A stretch of 64,000 nucleotides of DNA from positions 1 to 64,000 of the forward strand of contig DASWVC010000276.1 of NCBI GenBank assembly GCA_036401335.1, in the 5' to 3' direction. The notes beneath the pieces were generated by a model that saw nothing but the letters and a program-made list of their open reading frames with translations, did not search any database and was not told where the DNA came from. Each line of letters opens with the position of its first letter. Position 1 is the stretch's first letter. The translations under genes and the position numbers were made by a program. Below are positions 1-9,356 of the stretch, in pieces. Source of the DNA: DASWVC01 sp036401335. GTDB taxonomy: Bacteria; Verrucomicrobiota; Verrucomicrobiia; Chthoniobacterales; JAFAMB01.

Positions 1-33
1 CATTTTGTCATGGTTCGAATCCATGCGAGGCAG
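1..33 (+). tRNA. 3' end of a tRNA gene (cut by window edge)
   Basis: Positions 9-25 form a 5-bp stem (CATGG/CCATG) around the loop TTCGAAT, a canonical T arm. It is followed by a 7-nt acceptor strand (CGAGGCA, 26-32) and a discriminator G, with no encoded CCA. The 5' part, including the anticodon, lies outside the window, so the amino acid cannot be named. A tRNA 3' end is a common attachment site for integrases, and a broken integrase lies 5 kb downstream, but no second att copy was seen. Confidence 0.5.
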
Positions 34-316
34 TTGCTTTAGGCTGAGGAACTTACATAGGTTTTTCAACACTAAGTAGATGCCTGCTTGGACATTTCTT
101 CAAGGCATGGCCCGCCTTCTGATGGTTTAAGGGGGCCAGTGCGTACCCTTTGGCGGAGTGGAGAACTCCGCTCATCGCTGGCTCGTCGCCTGGTCTACGC
201 TAAACGGGCGATTCAAATAGCCCAAAGTTATAGACTGAGTCGTAAATCAGCATCGAAAATGAGCACGATTTACTGCTATAATGTTTGAGGGCGTTATTGA
301 GGTTTAACAGATGGAA
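34..316. other. Gene-free stretch
   Basis: No coding signal or repeat was recognised between the tRNA end and the first transposase remnant. A 66-codon frame at 88-288 has no family resemblance. Confidence 0.5.
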
Positions 317-515
317 TCATTCCAAGCTGAGTTCCGCTTGAACCCAAAAAGCGGCAATGACCGAGGGCCGTTTCTGGGCCTTGAATAGAGCATTGCGAGC
401 GGCCTTGGACAGTTTCCACAGCGAGTCCGGCGTTAGGTTGTCCATGTGATGGTTTTTCAGGTAACCCCACAATTCCACCGGGTTCAGCTCGGGTGCATAT
501 ACCGTTTGCCACAAA
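317..515 (-). pseudogene. C-terminal remnant of an IS630-type transposase (second element)
   Basis: The minus-strand frame contains YAPELNPVELWGYLK, the segment around the third acidic residue (Glu) of the IS630/Tc1-mariner DDE domain, followed by a basic tail ending QAELSLE. Only about 65 residues survive. The usual NPVEYLW is one residue short. It abuts the end of the neighbouring transposase at about 515, so one element seems inserted in or fused to the other. Non-functional. Confidence 0.7.
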
Positions 516-1340
516 TCATTTCCGAAAAGCGCACTGGGCGGCGACGGTTTCGGGGTCTTGGAAATAGGCACGGAGGGCGTCGGCTAACCGTTTCCATAAG
601 GCTTGAGGCGTCTTGGCCAGGAAGTCGGCAAACCCGTCGGCTTTCAGGCGCAGCCAGAGCCGCTCGATGGGGTTAAGGTCGGGGCTGTAGGCCGGCAGCT
701 AACGCGGCTCAAAGTGGTGCCAGTTTAACCGTTGGGCTTTGTGCCAGGAAGCGTGGTCCACGATCAAAACTTGCCGCTTGCCCGGTGGGCGCGGCACGGC
801 TTGGGCCAACTGATCCAGAAAGGGTTGGAAGGCGTCGGTGTCCACGCCGTCAAAGACCATCGTGAAGCACTGGCCGCTTTGCGGACAGACCGCCCCGACG
901 ACGTTGGCACGGAGGTGGTCCCCAAGGTAGGGCACCTGCGGCCGACTGCCCCGCAGCACCCAACGTCGGCGGGGCCGCGGGTCGCCCTCCACCCCGCCTT
1001 CATCGCCGAACCACAATTCGACGTCCGGATCGTCCTGCAACGGCCGCCGGCCCTCTAGAAAGGCCTCCTGCGCGCGTTCATCCTGCCGCTCCGGCCACGT
1101 CCGTGGCACGCGCAAGTTGCAGTCCAGTTGGTGCAAGTAACGGATCACGGTGCGGTAACCTAACTCGACGGCGAGCCGGTCTTGAAGCCACCCATGAAGC
1201 TTAACCCCCGTCCAATGCAACTCCCCCGCCCGCGACGGGTCCGCCAGCACCGGGATGAGCAGGTCTTGCAAGCGTTCCCACTTCACCTTGCGCGGTCGGC
1301 CCGGGCGCGGCTTACTGGCCAGCGCGTCGATGCCCCCCGA
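516..1340 (-). pseudogene. IS630-family transposase, 5'-truncated and with an in-frame stop
   Basis: Read on the minus strand, this begins inside the helix-turn-helix/linker region (GGIDALASKPRPGRPRKV). It continues through the first DDE aspartate (LWFGDEGG), the second (VLIVDHASWHKA) and, after a TAG stop at 699-701, the third acidic segment (YSPDLNPIERLW), ending at a TGA at 516-518. The N-terminal DNA-binding part is missing: at about 1340 the frame runs into unrelated antiporter sequence. The stop separates two catalytic residues from the third, so the element is dead unless the stop is read through. Confidence 0.8.
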
Positions 1341-1349
1341 GATTGAACC

Positions 1350-1527
1350 GTTCGAGATCCCGGAGCGACGCGTCGTAAGCCGCATCGAGCAGCACGGGCG
1401 CAACGAAGAGCGCCAGCGCAAGCTCGGGCGGAACGCTAAACGGGGGCGCGCCCGGAAGAAACGCCAGCAGCACCCCGCCGAGCGCCAGGAATACCGGGTA
1501 AGGCGCCCCAACGCTGCACGCGTCCAC
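1350..1527 (-). pseudogene. Fragment of a monovalent cation/H+ antiporter (CPA1 type)
   Basis: The minus-strand frame reads GAPYPVFLALGGVLLAFLPG, then PPELALALFVAPVLLDAAYD and SLRDL. This is the conserved first two membrane helices of bacterial Na+/H+ antiporters of the CPA1 family. About 50 residues remain. The sequence stops matching at about 1350, where the IS630 transposase starts in a different frame, so the fragment is probably what is left of a gene hit by the insertion. A longer 315-codon frame here (699-1646) is an artificial chimera of both and should not be annotated as a protein. Confidence 0.65.
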
Positions 1528-1657
1528 AGCCCACCGTCACTTTTACAGGGCCTGCTACCAGTGAGAGCCTTCACGCCCGAATCTCCAAGTCCCCGGAAAG
1601 TCACCCACGCCGCCAGCGCCGGCTTCGTGTAGACGGTTGACGGCATGTGCAGATCGG

Positions 1658-2134
1658 TCAGTAACGTTCCCAGGTGACCGACCAGTGTTCGTCGGGCCGA
1701 GCCGACTGGATAATTAAGTGCCCGTCAGAAAACCGGTACGCGCGCGGAAGGTCCTTCCCCACCAGTGCCCGCGTGATCGATCCGTCCACGTGATGCGTGA
1801 CCGTATGCGCCGCTTCATTCACCTCATAGCTGCCGAAGGAAGCCTCATACCCGCCCTGAACGTACTCATTGGAGAGGGCGGACTCCGACTCCGGGTACAT
1901 CAGCTGCACCGACAACTGGCCATCACGCGTGTAGAGCAGCATGCCCTTTCGGTCGGTGATGCGGGTCAGTTTTCCGTCCGCCCCTGGTTCTTCCATCCAG
2001 GCCAGACGCCACGCTCCGACGAACTTCTCCCTTTCAGCACCAGGGCCTGGGTCTTTCTTACCTGTGGTCTGCGCCCACGAAAAACCACCGAGCGCCACCA
2101 CCGCTGCCAACGTCCAACAAAGGAGTGTTTTCAT
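1658..2134 (-). CDS. Secreted lipocalin-like domain protein
   Basis: 158 residues. It starts with a signal peptide (MKTLLCWTLAAVVALGGFSWA, cleavage near AQT) and is predicted periplasmic. The mature part (FVGAWRLAWMEE..., MLLYTRDGQLSVQLMYPE) matches the lipocalin-like family (Lipocalin_5) of beta-barrel proteins, whose ligands are unknown. The start is supported by a GGGAGG site 7-8 nt upstream. It is the last gene of a minus-strand cluster with an aldo/keto reductase 19 nt upstream, a broken cupin and a carboxymuconolactone decarboxylase. This context suggests a small-molecule redox or detoxification role, but no substrate is implied. Confidence 0.75.
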   Translation of the reverse strand: MKTLLCWTLAAVVALGGFSWAQTTGKKDPGPGAEREKFVGAWRLAWMEEPGADGKLTRITDRKGMLLYTRDGQLSVQLMYPESESALSNEYVQGGYEASFGSYEVNEAAHTVTHHVDGSITRALVGKDLPRAYRFSDGHLIIQSARPDEHWSVTWERY

Positions 2135-2153
2135 GGTCGATCCCTCCCGCCAC

Positions 2154-3164
<1,011 letters not shown>

Positions 3165-3236
3165 TTAATTCAAGGTCGCAGCTCACCGTCTCTCCCCGCT
3201 TAACAATGGGTTCCGTCGCGGCTGGCTGCCTGCTCG

Positions 3237-3632
3237 TCACTTCCGGTATTGCTCGTCGCTGACCTTCTCCATCCAATCGGAGTCCTTGCCGTCGAGCTTT
3301 TCGACAATGGCGATGTGCGTCATGGCCGTGGTGGGCGCGGCGCCGTGCCAGTGCTTTTCACCCGGCGCAAACCAGACGACGTCACCGGGCCGTATTTCCT
3401 CGATCGGGTCGCCTTCGCGCTACACGCAGCCGAGTCCCGCCGTCACGATCAAGGTCTGGCCGAACGGATGGGTGTGCCAGGCGGTACGGGCACCCGGTTC
3501 AAAGGTGACGCAGGCACCGGCAGCGCGGCCGGGTTCTTCCGCCTTAAAGGGCGTATCGACGCGCACCGTGCCGGTGAAATACTCGGCCGGTCCCCTGTGG
3601 GCCGGTTGTGATCCGTTTTTTTGAACTTTCAC
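3237..3632 (-). pseudogene. Cupin-domain protein interrupted by an amber stop
   Basis: The frame starts at a GTG (MKVQKNGS) and encodes a small quercetin-dioxygenase-like cupin. Metal-binding motif 1 is present ([20 protein letters not shown]). After GLGCV a TAG at 3420-3422 interrupts the frame. It then continues without shift through [17 protein letters not shown] and motif 2 (PGEKHWHGA) to a TGA at 3237. A single CAG-to-TAG change explains the break. Such cupins often neighbour aldo/keto reductases and carboxymuconolactone decarboxylases, as here. Either a recent pseudogene or a sequencing error. Confidence 0.8.
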
Positions 3633-3661
3633 GGGGTTTCGCCTCGCTTTGAAACGGGTGA

Positions 3662-3985
3662 TTAGGGGTGCGGTTTGAAAACTTCTTTCGCCACCGTGAC
3701 GGCGGACATCGCCTTCGGCCAGCCGCAGTAGAAGGCCAGGTGGGTGATGGCCTCAATGAGCTCGGCCTCGGTGACACCGTTTTCCTTGGCCCTTTTCAGG
3801 TGAAAGGGGAGTTGCTCGGCGTTGCCGCCGGCGATCAGCGCTGTGACGGTGACGAGGCTGCGGTCACGCTTTGAGAGCTCCGGACGCTCCCAGACGTCGC
3901 CGAAGAGGACCTCGTCGGTGAGTTGTACCAGTTTGGGCGAGAAGTCGCCGAAGGTTTTCTTGATGGCGGAGGGTTCTTTGTTCAT
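3662..3985 (-). CDS. Carboxymuconolactone decarboxylase family protein
   Basis: 107 residues, an alpha-helical CMD/AhpD-like fold. Visible signatures are [22 protein letters not shown], then [32 protein letters not shown] in the expected order. The CxxC pair of AhpD-type peroxidase partners is absent, so it belongs with the non-redox CMD members, often of unknown substrate. First gene of the minus-strand cluster, 29 nt upstream of the cupin pseudogene. Confidence 0.85.
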   Translation of the reverse strand: MNKEPSAIKKTFGDFSPKLVQLTDEVLFGDVWERPELSKRDRSLVTVTALIAGGNAEQLPFHLKRAKENGVTEAELIEAITHLAFYCGWPKAMSAVTVAKEVFKPHP

Positions 3986-4040
3986 GTCTTTTTTGGTTGG
4001 GGATGGGGACGGCCCTTGGCCGTCGTTCGTTGCGGGGACC

Positions 4041-4345
4041 GATCTGAAAGTGGTCTGATCCTGCCGGTTTGAAAGTGGACGGGGCGGAGGGCGTTTTCTT
4101 CGGGCTCGGGTCTATTCTTCCGTTCCCTTTTGGACCAAAATTCTTCTTCCTCGGTGGTTTTTCTTTTGGGCGGAAGGCGGGTCCGGGTGGGAGTGGGCAC
4201 GTGGCTCTAAGGTGGAGGGTTTTCACCCCCCGCCATGCGTTCGCCTCCTTCCGGCAAGTGCCTTAGCTGCAAGGGGTTCTTTGTCCCTTGTCCCAATCAT
4301 CGCAGCCGCCAGCAGTACTGTGGCCAACCGGCGTGCCGCCGCGGT
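4041..4345 (+). mobile_element. Probable IS21-like element end with a truncated Cys-rich passenger protein
   Basis: Two copies of TGAAAGTGG lie 25 bp apart (4045-4053, 4070-4078), like the subterminal repeats of IS21-family ends. From 4235 a frame starts MRSPPSGKCLSCKGFF and ends its recognisable part near QQYCGQPACRRG (about 4345). Its paired Cys (CLSC, then CGQPAC) look like a small zinc-binding protein of the kind found beside IS21-like elements. After 4345 the frame is only the antisense of the next gene, so the protein is truncated. The IS assignment is inference from memory of such ends. Confidence 0.4.
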
Positions 4346-5075
4346 AGAAAACTCGTGCGAACGAGGAAATGTCACTTCCACCATGGCCCAGGCGTTCTTT
4401 GGCGAACTCCAGCGCGGGCGTTTGCCGAAAAAAGCGGACCGGAGCCCAATAGCAGTCCCAAACGTACGCGAACGCACGAAGCGCCAGGAGCATTGGCCGC
4501 GGCCCCCGGTCGGCTTCGCTGGCATAACGACGCATGAAGTTGATGTCTTGGCGGTGCGCCGCCAGCGTTTTACCCACAAGCTCATCCGCCGTAATCCTTT
4601 CTCCCATGCGCAGAAGCGCCAGGAGGTAACCCTGGTGCCAATCTGCGAACCGACAAGCTTCATCGCCAAGCCCAAACGTTTTGGGCGGGTACTCCGAAGT
4701 CTCTGGAAATTTCGCCGCCAATTTGAATGGAATGCAGTCGAAGGTCTCGTCTGCAAAGAGTTTCGCCAGGGCCAGGAGGCCTTCAAACGGGTACGGCTTG
4801 GCGTCCGGCCGCCGACACAACTGATAAGTACCGGGAAGCCCCCTCGCCAGGGGGGTTAACCAGTGACGATATTTGAGGGTTTCGGCGAAAATAGCCTGAG
4901 TCATAGAGCGGACTTCCTTTGCCGGCACGATGGCTTCGGCCAATTCGTCCCCCCAGGCTTCGAAAAAACGCGTGGTTCGAGTATCCAGGCGCACCAGTTT
5001 TCCGCCCCGGTACACCGCGATCTCGGAGTGGTCGTTCAAGTCGAGACGGCCGAGTGAAGTCTCAGGCTCGCTCAT
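4263..5075 (-). CDS. Hypothetical protein coupled to the integrase remnant
   Basis: 270 codons from MSEPETSLGRLDLNDHSE. The start overlaps the integrase stop (ATGA), so the two were cotranslated. No known domain was recognised. The first about 240 residues have even, protein-like composition with many Trp/Phe/Tyr, while the last about 25 overlap the Cys-rich fragment on the other strand. The 3' end therefore probably lies beyond a rearrangement junction near 4345 and the natural C-terminus is lost. The position suggests a passenger gene of the integrative element. Confidence 0.45.
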   Translation of the reverse strand: MSEPETSLGRLDLNDHSEIAVYRGGKLVRLDTRTTRFFEAWGDELAEAIVPAKEVRSMTQAIFAETLKYRHWLTPLARGLPGTYQLCRRPDAKPYPFEGLLALAKLFADETFDCIPFKLAAKFPETSEYPPKTFGLGDEACRFADWHQGYLLALLRMGERITADELVGKTLAAHRQDINFMRRYASEADRGPRPMLLALRAFAYVWDCYWAPVRFFRQTPALEFAKERLGHGGSDISSFARVFYRGGTPVGHSTAGGCDDWDKGQRTPCS

Positions 5076-6188
5076 GCTTTTGCCCCCGATGCTTCCCCGG
5101 CCGTTAAGTCGACCACCTTGGACGGCAGCAACAGCCGCCCGAGCCCGCTCGTGGTGCGCTGCTTTCGGTCAAGGCAGTGAGCCGCGGTCGTCTGGATGTC
5201 GGCATGACGCAGCGCCTCCTTGGCAGCGTAGAGGCGATGTTGCGCGTTGATTTGACTGCCGAACTCCTTGCGTAAGGCGTGCAAGGGGTTGGTGGCGTTG
5301 ACGCCTTTGCGACGCAGCCAAGCGATCAGGTCTTCAAAAAGGGACATGCAGCGGTAATGCTCCCAGCAACATCCCGGCCGGGGTGCCACGGGGGACTCGA
5401 TCACGAAGGTTCCGCGCGCCGGCGCAATCCCGCCATGATGGCCAGCAGGAAGATCTTAAACTGCTCGGGTTTGTTTGGGGCCAGCTCCCTCACCGCTGCC
5501 TCGACAACCGCAACGACGTCAAAGGTGCTGCGGTACTTCATCGAAGCCCGCTTGTAGAAATCCACCCCGTCGAACGGAAGCGGGTTCGGCAGTTGCACGC
5601 CGGCCAAGTCCTTGGTCCGGTCCGGTGCAAAAAGCGCTTTTGCCCGCCGCAGAAAAGAATTCGCCGAGATGCGCGCGGCACGATGGCGGATCGGCGCATC
5701 ACCGGCCCTTGCCACATACGCGCGCTTCCAGGCCTCAACCTTGGCCGGCGTCAACTCCGAGAGGCGAAAGGCATTAACCTGCAACCGCCAGGCTTCGCGT
5801 TTCGCAACGCCACCTCCGCGGCCGTGTGGCACGGCATTCACGTCGGCAACGATCTTGCGAAGCGCCCCCGCGTACCCTTCCAAGGTCTTGGACTTCAGAT
5901 CCGACCTGACGCGCAGTTCGTCTAAAAACGCACCGATGGTGACGTCCGGGTGGACTCGGGCCGTGGTTTCTGCTTGTAGGTGGCCGCGGTGGTCGCCCAC
6001 CCGTGCGCACGAAGGCTGAGATAGATGTCGCGCGCCCTCGCCGCCGCCGCTGCCCGGTTCGGTGTGCCCAGGTTGGAACCGCTTTCAGGTCTGAAGCACC
6101 TGGATAAACTCCCTTCAGGAAAACCACTCGCCTTCCCAGCCAAAGCCTGCCCTGCGGCGATCCGTTGCGAGTGAACCGTCCCTGTCAA
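5072..6188 (-). pseudogene. Tyrosine recombinase (site-specific integrase), degenerate
   Basis: Three minus-strand frames together spell one integrase. The N-terminal arm-binding part is at about 5930-6090 (NRAAAAARARDIYLSLRAHG). The SAM-like core-binding domain is at 5401-5940 (DELRVRSDLKSKTLEGYAGA). The C-terminal catalytic part is at 5072-5404 (NPLHALRKEFGSQI, ALRHADIQTTAAHCLDRK). A frameshift lies near 5940. Another near 5404 goes with loss of roughly 55-60 residues between MAGLRR and FVIESPVAPRPG. The nucleophilic Tyr expected before LD(R/K)K is Cys (TGC for TAC). Deletion, frameshifts and a missing nucleophile make it inactive. Confidence 0.8.
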
Positions 6189-6511
6189 TAGAACGCGGCC
6201 CGCTTGGGACCGTCAACCCTGCCGGAGGTCGTGGGCGCATGGTTCTGCCCCTCTAATGCTTCAGTGCCCAGTGTGGCAGCGGCCTTGGACGCTGCCACCC
6301 GCAAGGGATTGCCGGCCTCTAGGCGCTGACTCAAGGCCGTTTCCCATTTTGGCCGATGGGGAACCATCGGGCCGGCCGGGGTCGGATGCACGGCCCGACC
6401 GGCCGAGGCGGCCTGACCCCGTCAGCAGGAACAGAAGACGGAAGTCACAAACGATCAAGAAACGATCCGGGAGCCAGCCCGTTACCGCAGAACTTGACGT
6501 ACCCAACTGAC

Positions 6512-6533
6512 GGCGGCGAAGGGGCTCGCCGCC
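6512..6533. repeat. REP-like hairpin family 1, copy 1
   Basis: GGCGGCGA (6512-6519) and TCGCCGCC (6526-6533) pair perfectly around a 6-nt loop AGGGGC. The same hairpin recurs at 19381-19408 and 62808-62830, all intergenic. Confidence 0.7.
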
Positions 6534-6570
6534 CTACCGGAACCCGGGTCACGTCAACGCGCCGACTCCT

Positions 6571-6639
6571 TCTTCCCGGGGGCTAGAGGAGGTCACGAAG
6601 AGACTCGTGGCCTTCCCGGAGACGTCACCCCCGGGAAGA
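6571..6639. repeat. Long inverted repeat with nested stem
   Basis: TCTTCCCGGGGG (6571-6582) is perfectly complementary to CCCCCGGGAAGA (6628-6639). The 45-nt interior holds a second stem CACGA/TCGTG. Possible structured RNA, terminator or mobile-element end; no T-run follows. Confidence 0.5.
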
Positions 6640-6982
6640 GAGGGTTTCGCAACGGACGGCTGCCAGACAGTATAGGGTCCGAGAGATCGGGCGGAATCAT
6701 CAAACCGGGCTAGAAGCCGACCACGTGCTTCCAGAAAACCGACAACGCTGGCCAAAAATGCGTTGGGCAGGCAGTTCGTGCGCTCATCGCGTCCTTTAGT
6801 GGACCGGGTGGAGGGTTCAATGCCAGTGCGCGCTCCTGACGAGGTGAACTGTAGAAATTGTGACATCATCGTCGGGCGGAACGAAAGCCCCTTTTTGCAG
6901 CCGGTCGCCCGCTGCCTTGACGTTGTGAGGCTACGGAAGCCATGGTGGGCGAGGTGGGGTGTTCACGGGCTTCGCCTGCGTC

Positions 6983-7237
6983 CTATTGGTTCGATTCAGG
7001 ACCAAACGGCCAGGGCGGATCAAAGCTGTGGGTCTCCGGATTATAAATTCTCGGACCGATGGTGACGTGATCGACGGCCGGAGGGCCGCTTGCCTCCGTG
7101 AGCAAATTGGCCGTCCGATTCTGGCCCGTCGTGCCATGAAGGCCAGCGCATCCGGTCGCGCCAAGCAGGGCCGCCGTGAATGCCATCATTACGAACCTAA
7201 GGCAGTTTTCTCCTTTAACAGAAGGTTCAAATTTCAT
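6983..7237 (-). CDS. Small lipoprotein, unknown function
   Basis: 84 residues from MKFEPSVKGENCLRF. The start is fixed by AGGAGG five to seven nt upstream and overlaps the end of the preceding gene by 11 nt. A hydrophobic stretch (VMMAFTAALLGATGCAG) ends in a plausible lipobox Cys, so the product is probably a lipid-anchored envelope protein. The mature part ends YNPETHSFDPPWPFGPESNQ, with Pro/Trp-rich character seen in small verrucomicrobial proteins (from memory). No known domain. Translationally coupled to the HPEW-type gene upstream. Confidence 0.65.
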   Translation of the reverse strand: MKFEPSVKGENCLRFVMMAFTAALLGATGCAGLHGTTGQNRTANLLTEASGPPAVDHVTIGPRIYNPETHSFDPPWPFGPESNQ

Positions 7238-7568
7238 GCTTGCCTCCTGTCCTCCAGACGTTTGCATTCACGTCCCCGGGCGTGCCATCCTGCTCGTGCG
7301 CTCTCACGGTCGTGGCGTCGAGCACGTCACCCAGTCGTCTAACATAATCATCGCAGTTCGGGCAGTTGCCATTTGGCTCCACCCATTCCGGGTGCTCCAT
7401 TCGAAGGGAGATGTAAATCACCTTCCGGAGTTGATCGTAAGTGTAAATATAATCGGGAATACGCATGAGCTTAGAGAAGTTAATTCTGGGTGAACGTGGA
7501 CCTTCGGCGCTAGGCGTGACGTGCTGCATGGCGGACGAAGTCGCGAAAGCGTGAAGGTCGTGGCGCAA
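7227..7568 (-). CDS. Small HPEW-motif protein, copy 1
   Basis: Up to 113 codons. The true start may be as late as 7466 (MRIPDYIYTYDQL). The conserved core is YDQLRKVIYISLRMEHPEWV, then EPNGNCPNCDDYVRRLGDVL. It contains HPEW(V)xPNG and a CxxCD-like pair that could bind metal. The same core occurs at 18603-19016 as ALRIQHPEWVQPNG followed by CDAYEARLAELL. No named family; I recognise it only as a recurring small cytosolic protein. It overlaps the lipoprotein gene downstream by 11 nt, giving a two-gene unit. Confidence 0.6.
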   Translation of the reverse strand: MRHDLHAFATSSAMQHVTPSAEGPRSPRINFSKLMRIPDYIYTYDQLRKVIYISLRMEHPEWVEPNGNCPNCDDYVRRLGDVLDATTVRAHEQDGTPGDVNANVWRTGGKHEI

Positions 7569-8304
7569 CCTGCCAAACCCGCCTAGAGATTTGGTTGAGG
7601 ACGATGGTGAGTGCGACCGGTTCGCGGTGGCGGTGTGGATCGTTTCTATTCATAGTTGTAGGTCAGGTGTTAGCTGCCTTGCATCAGTTTTCGTGCCAAC
7701 TAACCTTTGTCTTTGTAAGTAGCTAGAGCTGTGTTACTTAGATCATTCCCACCGGGAGGGCGGATTGGAGCGAAAGGTTGTACATTCGAAAAATCATCCC
7801 GAGCAGGGATGCCGCCCCGCCTCGATCCCGGGGTCGGGCGACCTACGCCTGAAGCCTCCTCTTGGCCGGGTGCGTCGGAACCGTCCCGGTGGATCCAAGG
7901 CGCATTCCCATCTCAAAAAGGCCCGCACCGGGTCGGACGAAAAACTGCACGTCCGAAATCTCGTGCGGGCCTGCGCTTGGGGCCACGCCGGCTTAAATGC
8001 CTGCAGGAGAGGCACAAGGCGCAGTACCCGGGGATTGGCACGCAACCTGTTCAACAGGCAGTTCACCCGCACCATTCGGTCATGGAAACCACGTTCCCCA
8101 AGATAACGGCCGGTCAGGAAAACGCCCACCCTGCTGAGCGTTCCCCTAGGGATCAGCTGCAAGCGTTCCGGATTAAAGCCCTTCTACACTTGTTAGCTGC
8201 CGTCAGGGTAACTGCTTCCTGGATTGGCAGCGGGGTGAGTGCCACCCCTGGCAACGCACCTAGACTCCATTTACAAAAAAAACGCAAACTCAACAGGCCT
8301 CCAT
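7569..8304. other. Gene-free stretch
   Basis: About 730 bp without a recognisable gene. A 235-codon plus-strand frame over 7731-8438 is Arg/Pro-rich, runs into the SDR gene in another frame and looks spurious. No hairpins or repeats stood out. The promoter for the SDR gene presumably lies here. Confidence 0.45.
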
Positions 8305-9060
8305 ATGTCACAGAAACTCGCAGGAAAAATCGCGCTTGTTACGGGCGGCAGCAGCGGACTCGGACTCGCTACAGCGGAGCGATTCGTCGCGGAAGGCGCG
8401 CACGTTTTTATCACGGGGCGGCGTCAAACGGAGCTTGATGCAGCGGTGAAACAGATCGGCAGCGGCGCCACGGGCGTGCAGAGCGATGTCTCGAACCTTT
8501 TGGATCTCGATCGCCTTTTCGCAACGATCAAAGCGCAGAAAGGCCGGCTTGACATTCTTTTCGCAAACGCGGGCGGCGGCGCGTTCGTGCCGCTTGACCA
8601 GATCACCGAGGAGCATTTTGACAAGTATTTCGGCATCAATGTAAAGGGCACCCTCTTTACCGTGCAGAAGGCGGTTCAATTGATGCCGACGGGCGGAGCG
8701 ATCGTTATAAACGGTTCGATGGTTTCCATCAAAGGCGTGCCCGCCTTCGGCGTGTACGCGGCCACCAAAGCGGCATTGCGCTCGTTCGCACGGACGTGGG
8801 CCGTGGACCTTAAAGGACGCAACATTCGGGTCAATGTCGTGAGCCCGGGCACCGTCGTCACACCGGGCTACAAGAGCGAACTCGGGATGAACGACGAGCA
8901 GATCGAGGGCTTCAAGGCGCAAGCGGCGGCTACGACTCCGCTGGGACGCACGGGCACGCCGGAAGAAATCGCGAAGGCGGTACTGTTTCTTGCGTCGGAC
9001 GACAGCAGTTACATAAATGGCATCGAACTCTTCGTGGATGGCGGTGCCGCGCAAGTCTGA
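8305..9060 (+). CDS. Short-chain dehydrogenase/reductase (SDR)
   Basis: 251 residues. It is a classical SDR: cofactor motif TGGSSGLG near residue 15, NAGGG near residue 90, catalytic Ser in NGSMVS, and YxxxK in YAATKAAL. The C-terminal [14 protein letters not shown] is typical. The start [15 protein letters not shown] fits the family length; an upstream in-frame ATG at 8239 would add an atypical extension. Cytosolic NAD(P)-dependent oxidoreductase of unknown substrate, apparently monocistronic. Confidence 0.9.
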   Translation: MSQKLAGKIALVTGGSSGLGLATAERFVAEGAHVFITGRRQTELDAAVKQIGSGATGVQSDVSNLLDLDRLFATIKAQKGRLDILFANAGGGAFVPLDQITEEHFDKYFGINVKGTLFTVQKAVQLMPTGGAIVINGSMVSIKGVPAFGVYAATKAALRSFARTWAVDLKGRNIRVNVVSPGTVVTPGYKSELGMNDEQIEGFKAQAAATTPLGRTGTPEEIAKAVLFLASDDSSYINGIELFVDGGAAQV

Positions 9061-9356
9061 CGCGATCACTTCAACGATCCGGTGAGACCGTGAAGTCGTG
9101 CCGAAGGTGTCAAACCCACGGGTGGCCAGGACGCTCTGGCCGCTCTGGCTGCAGGTCACCAGGTTATCCCACCTCGTGCCAGGGGTTGGCGAGATGAAAA
9201 AATCGGCCGTCTTTTCATTCCGTCAGCGGTTGCGCCAATCAGGACATAAAACGGCCTTCCTCCCACAATTTCGCGTTCTGTTGCAGTGAGCCCGGCGCTA
9301 CGTCGGCTCACTCCGGCCAACGACTCGGGTAGACACACACAATCATCTAGAAAATT

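Larger units (their letters stand above)
6190..6982. other. Gene-free stretch rich in hairpins
   Basis: No convincing gene in either direction. It holds one copy of REP-like family 1 (6512-6533) and a large stem-loop (6571-6639). Short GC-rich palindromes occur around 6380-6420. The remaining open frames have shadow-like composition. Confidence 0.5.

Noticed and set aside
7731..8438. 235-codon plus-strand frame
   Set aside because: Arg/Pro-rich, no domain, and it overlaps the SDR gene start in another frame.
9061..9356. Possible gene in the SDR-glycosyltransferase gap (minus-strand frame 9156-9443)
   Set aside because: No ribosome site and no recognisable domain, and the frame runs into the glycosyltransferase start on the other strand.
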